From Paenochrobactrum pullorum (GTDB taxonomy: Bacteria > Pseudomonadota > Alphaproteobacteria > Rhizobiales > Rhizobiaceae), in NCBI RefSeq assembly GCF_041929845.1, contig NZ_JBHEEH010000022.1:1-26780 (forward strand): a stretch of DNA of 26,780 nucleotides, given 5' to 3'. Shown here piece by piece: positions 23,125-26,780 of this stretch. Position 1 is the first letter of the stretch. Every line of letters starts with the position of its first letter. The notes under the pieces are model-generated. The model worked only from the letters and a program-made list of their open reading frames with translations, was not told the DNA's origin and did not search any database. The position numbers and the translations under genes are program-made.

Positions 23125-24318
23125 TTAGGCAGCACGTAGCTGAACTAACGGTATTTTTTCTGGCTTTGACTGCTTCTGCTGCACAATCTGATACTCCCGA
23201 TGATGGCGAAGTGCAGCGCGAAGATCTGATTTCGTCCGTATCGACAAAGCAATAAACTGTTCAATACTCTCAAGCGTGGCCAGTTCGAGTTCTAAACCGG
23301 TAAACGTACGACCACCCAATAAACGCCGAGCCCGATTAAGCTGCGATTTTACATTACGTGCTGATTGATAAGAACGCCCCTTTTTCATCAGAAACTGCAC
23401 AAAACGCCCCTGAACCAGAGGGATGGTTTGAGCGTTATGCCGTTCCAAAATGACCCGACCGATACTTTCAGCCAACGGCGATGGCACTGCATTGGCAATC
23501 ATCTGATGAATATCTTGTCGCGTTGCCCCTCGCCATTGCCAATTTTCGGGAAAGCCTTGAAGCTGGGCTAATTGACCCGTGGTTAAAACGGCAGCCTCGG
23601 TTGCGGGTATCGGATCATTGGGATGTGGGTTGGACAAATAACGTTCGGTCAAGCGTTCCCAGCAAGTTCTGGTAACTGTTGGAAATGGTTCATGAACGCT
23701 TCTGACACCCCTCGCCGCCCTAAAAGGCCGCGAATAAACATAGCCTTCCGCAATCTCAAGCACATCATTGATCACAGTTTGTGTTTTAGTTCGCGCTGCA
23801 ACCAGTGCCGCGTTTAAAAAACCATGCTGCTCCCCAAGACGACCAATAACAAATAAACGTTTACGCTTCTGAGCAATTCCATACCAGGACGCATCCAGCT
23901 TACATTCCGACAGACCATATCCGGCTTTTACCAGCATAGCGCGGGCTACCTGCCAAGCATCTGAGCGCGCTGCTTGTGGTACATTCTCCATGATGAACCA
24001 TTCAGGGCGAGCAATACAGACCAACATCGCAAATGCTTTGGTCAGGCCAGCATTTTCCCCCTCGATCCGCTTCCCTGCTACCGAATAATCCTGGCATGGA
24101 GGCCCACCGCAGATCAAATCCGGTGACAGATCAGCGATCAACGGCCCCATGGCAAATATATTATTCAAATCGCGTTGGCTGACATGTTGACCTAAATTGT
24201 GCCGATAAGTTTCAACCGCCGGAGACCATGCATCATAGGCATGAATCATATCCACGCCTGCTCGCTGAAGTCCTAGTGACATGCCCCCAGCACCACAAAA
24301 CAACTCAACTGCACGCAC
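23125..24318 (-). CDS. C5-cytosine DNA methyltransferase with C-terminal extension (orphan)
   Basis: A 397-aa Dcm-type enzyme that methylates cytosine at C5 using S-adenosylmethionine. Motif I is FCGAGGMSLGL (7-17), motif IV GGPPCQDYSVAG with nucleophile C75, motif VI ENV (111-113), motif VIII QKRKRLF (150-156), and motif X IANAVPSPLAESIG (274-287). The target-recognition region between VIII and X is short. Residues ~300-397 are an extra helical, basic domain (GRFVQFLMKKGRSYQSARN, LNRARRLLGG) not part of the methyltransferase fold, loosely like a core-binding DNA domain. The start is GTG at 24318, directly before motif I; no other valid start exists back to the upstream TAA at 24384-24382. 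No restriction gene is adjacent. A 52-bp palindrome covers the region just before the start. Confidence 0.92.
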   Translation of the reverse strand: MRAVELFCGAGGMSLGLQRAGVDMIHAYDAWSPAVETYRHNLGQHVSQRDLNNIFAMGPLIADLSPDLICGGPPCQDYSVAGKRIEGENAGLTKAFAMLVCIARPEWFIMENVPQAARSDAWQVARAMLVKAGYGLSECKLDASWYGIAQKRKRLFVIGRLGEQHGFLNAALVAARTKTQTVINDVLEIAEGYVYSRPFRAARGVRSVHEPFPTVTRTCWERLTERYLSNPHPNDPIPATEAAVLTTGQLAQLQGFPENWQWRGATRQDIHQMIANAVPSPLAESIGRVILERHNAQTIPLVQGRFVQFLMKKGRSYQSARNVKSQLNRARRLLGGRTFTGLELELATLESIEQFIALSIRTKSDLRAALRHHREYQIVQQKQSKPEKIPLVQLRAA

Positions 24319-24321
24319 AAA

Positions 24322-24373
24322 AAATCCCCCGATATATGTAACGTATATATACGTTACATATATCGGGGGATTT
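24322..24373. promoter_or_regulatory. Perfect 52-bp palindrome at the methyltransferase start
   Basis: Every base from 24322 to 24347 pairs with its mirror in 24348-24373, with no spacer and no mismatch. The outer part is C5G/CG5, the inner part is AT-rich with GTAACGT and ACGTTAC and a TATATA centre. Three bases separate it from the GTG start. Read leftwards the right arm gives GGGGGA then T6 and GTG, so the only Shine-Dalgarno candidate lies inside the palindrome. As RNA it would resemble a terminator; as DNA it may be an operator with a -10 at its centre. Confidence 0.85.
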
Positions 24374-24537
24374 GGCAGCCATTATTAATGGCAGAAACAC
24401 TGATTATCGTGGTTTGAGGAGAATGTCGTGCTCACAGTTTTCAAGTTTGTTTGCACAAGACCATTCATTGAACGGAGCCCTGACACGTAAACATTGATGA
24501 GCTCCTCTTACGTCTCTCATCAAAATTTCAAAATGAC
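24374..24537. other. Region upstream of the palindrome, no firm gene
   Basis: A smaller inverted repeat GCCATT-ATT-AATGGC (24378-24392) adjoins the palindrome. A leftward frame of 65 codons (24404-24601) encodes a Cys- and Arg-containing peptide (RAPFNEWSCANKLENCEHDI) with no recognised family; its beginning lies in the repeat region and I leave it uncalled. Confidence 0.4.
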
Positions 24538-24760
24538 ACGGCGTTTGCGCTTGAATCATAAATATTGATTTCTGAATCGATATCTGAGGATATTGAATCA
24601 ATCATTCAGAACTGTGAATCAGATTATTGCATTGTATTCTGACTTGAACTGACGTGCTGGCTATCTGATACAAATTAATTTGAGCTATTTTACATTGAAC
24701 ACAAGGTATGAGTACTTGTAGCTCCAACAAACGCCGTCATTTAAAGGTAAGCGGCTACCA
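24538..24760 (+). repeat. Third dispersed-repeat copy (C) ending in an IS66-like terminus
   Basis: Starts with the core ACGGCGTTTGC (24538-24548), then four GAATC sites (24553, 24574, 24595, 24616, all 21 bases apart), GATTATTGCA (24622-24631), the inverted core CAAACGCCGT (24728-24737), and finally CATTTAAAGGTAAGCGGC. The GTAAGCGG at 24747 equals the IS66 end at 20536 and follows a near-identical flank (ATTTAAAG against ATTTAACG). No gene lies here; 24761-24916 also has no gene and holds only a 12-bp palindrome CAAGGGCCCTTG (24793-24804). Confidence 0.65.
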
Positions 24761-24916
24761 TTATTTTGATTGTTATATTGATTGATCAAACACAAGGGCC
24801 CTTGACCGCTCTGACTTTGCCAGCTTTATTGACCACACAAACACGCCTGTTGGCCCCAAATAGCCAAGGCTAACGAACACCTCCTAATTCCACCATCCTC
24901 CTATTTTGGATATTGC

Positions 24917-26780
<1,864 letters not shown>

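Noticed and set aside
24404..24601. A 65-codon leftward frame upstream of the palindrome
   Set aside because: Its first third lies in the GAATC repeat array and there is no ribosome binding site or family match.
16645..24760. Possible CRISPR array because of regularly spaced short repeats
   Set aside because: The repeated unit is only five bases at 21-base spacing with no long identical repeat and no cas genes.

Overview
The window looks like an accessory region of an alphaproteobacterial chromosome, probably a Hyphomicrobiales (Rhizobiales) member of moderate GC in the Brucellaceae/Bartonellaceae neighbourhood. This rests on gene families, clustered GANTC (CcrM-type) sites and the alphaproteobacterial initiator tRNA; the genus is not determinable from the sequence alone. 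It divides into an intact catabolic locus (1-14760), an insertion-sequence graveyard (about 14876-16365), a repeat-flanked island of unknown genes plus a dead IS66 (16645-22964), and an integration-associated end with an orphan cytosine methyltransferase, a serine recombinase and the initiator tRNA (23125-26780).

Catabolic locus: a broken or cut class III aminotransferase; a GntR/FCD repressor; a complete dipeptide-type ABC importer split over two operons (binding protein and two permeases at 1804-5302, two ATPases at 12749-14703); two SDR dehydrogenases; an FAH-family hydrolase; two enolase-superfamily dehydratase-like proteins; a DoeB-like zinc deacylase; and an M81 (MlrC-like) metalloprotein. 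Three near-identical 18-bp operators (consensus TCGTATA-N4-TATACGA) lie in exactly the three places needed to control all five operons. I infer an imported amide-linked compound that is hydrolysed, dehydrated, oxidised and cleaved to pyruvate in the manner of non-phosphorylative L-fucose/L-rhamnose routes. The substrate is unknown.

Mobile part: fragments of two IS3-type, one IS110-type and one IS4-type transposase are nested in each other. A pair of roughly 780-bp inverted repeats, each with a copy of a 110-aa basic protein gene (one intact, one with two TGA codons), encloses two uncharacterised genes. An 11-bp core (ACGGCGTTTGC) and clusters of GAATC sites recur from 16.8 to 24.7 kb. An IS66 element with both ends present has a transposase gene broken by an internal deletion.

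Right end: a C5-cytosine methyltransferase without a visible partner nuclease starts directly at a perfect 52-bp palindrome that holds its presumed Shine-Dalgarno sequence. A large serine recombinase, frameshifted near its 3' end, runs into the 3' end of the initiator tRNA gene, which suggests an attachment site there. The window stops at the tRNA 5' end.
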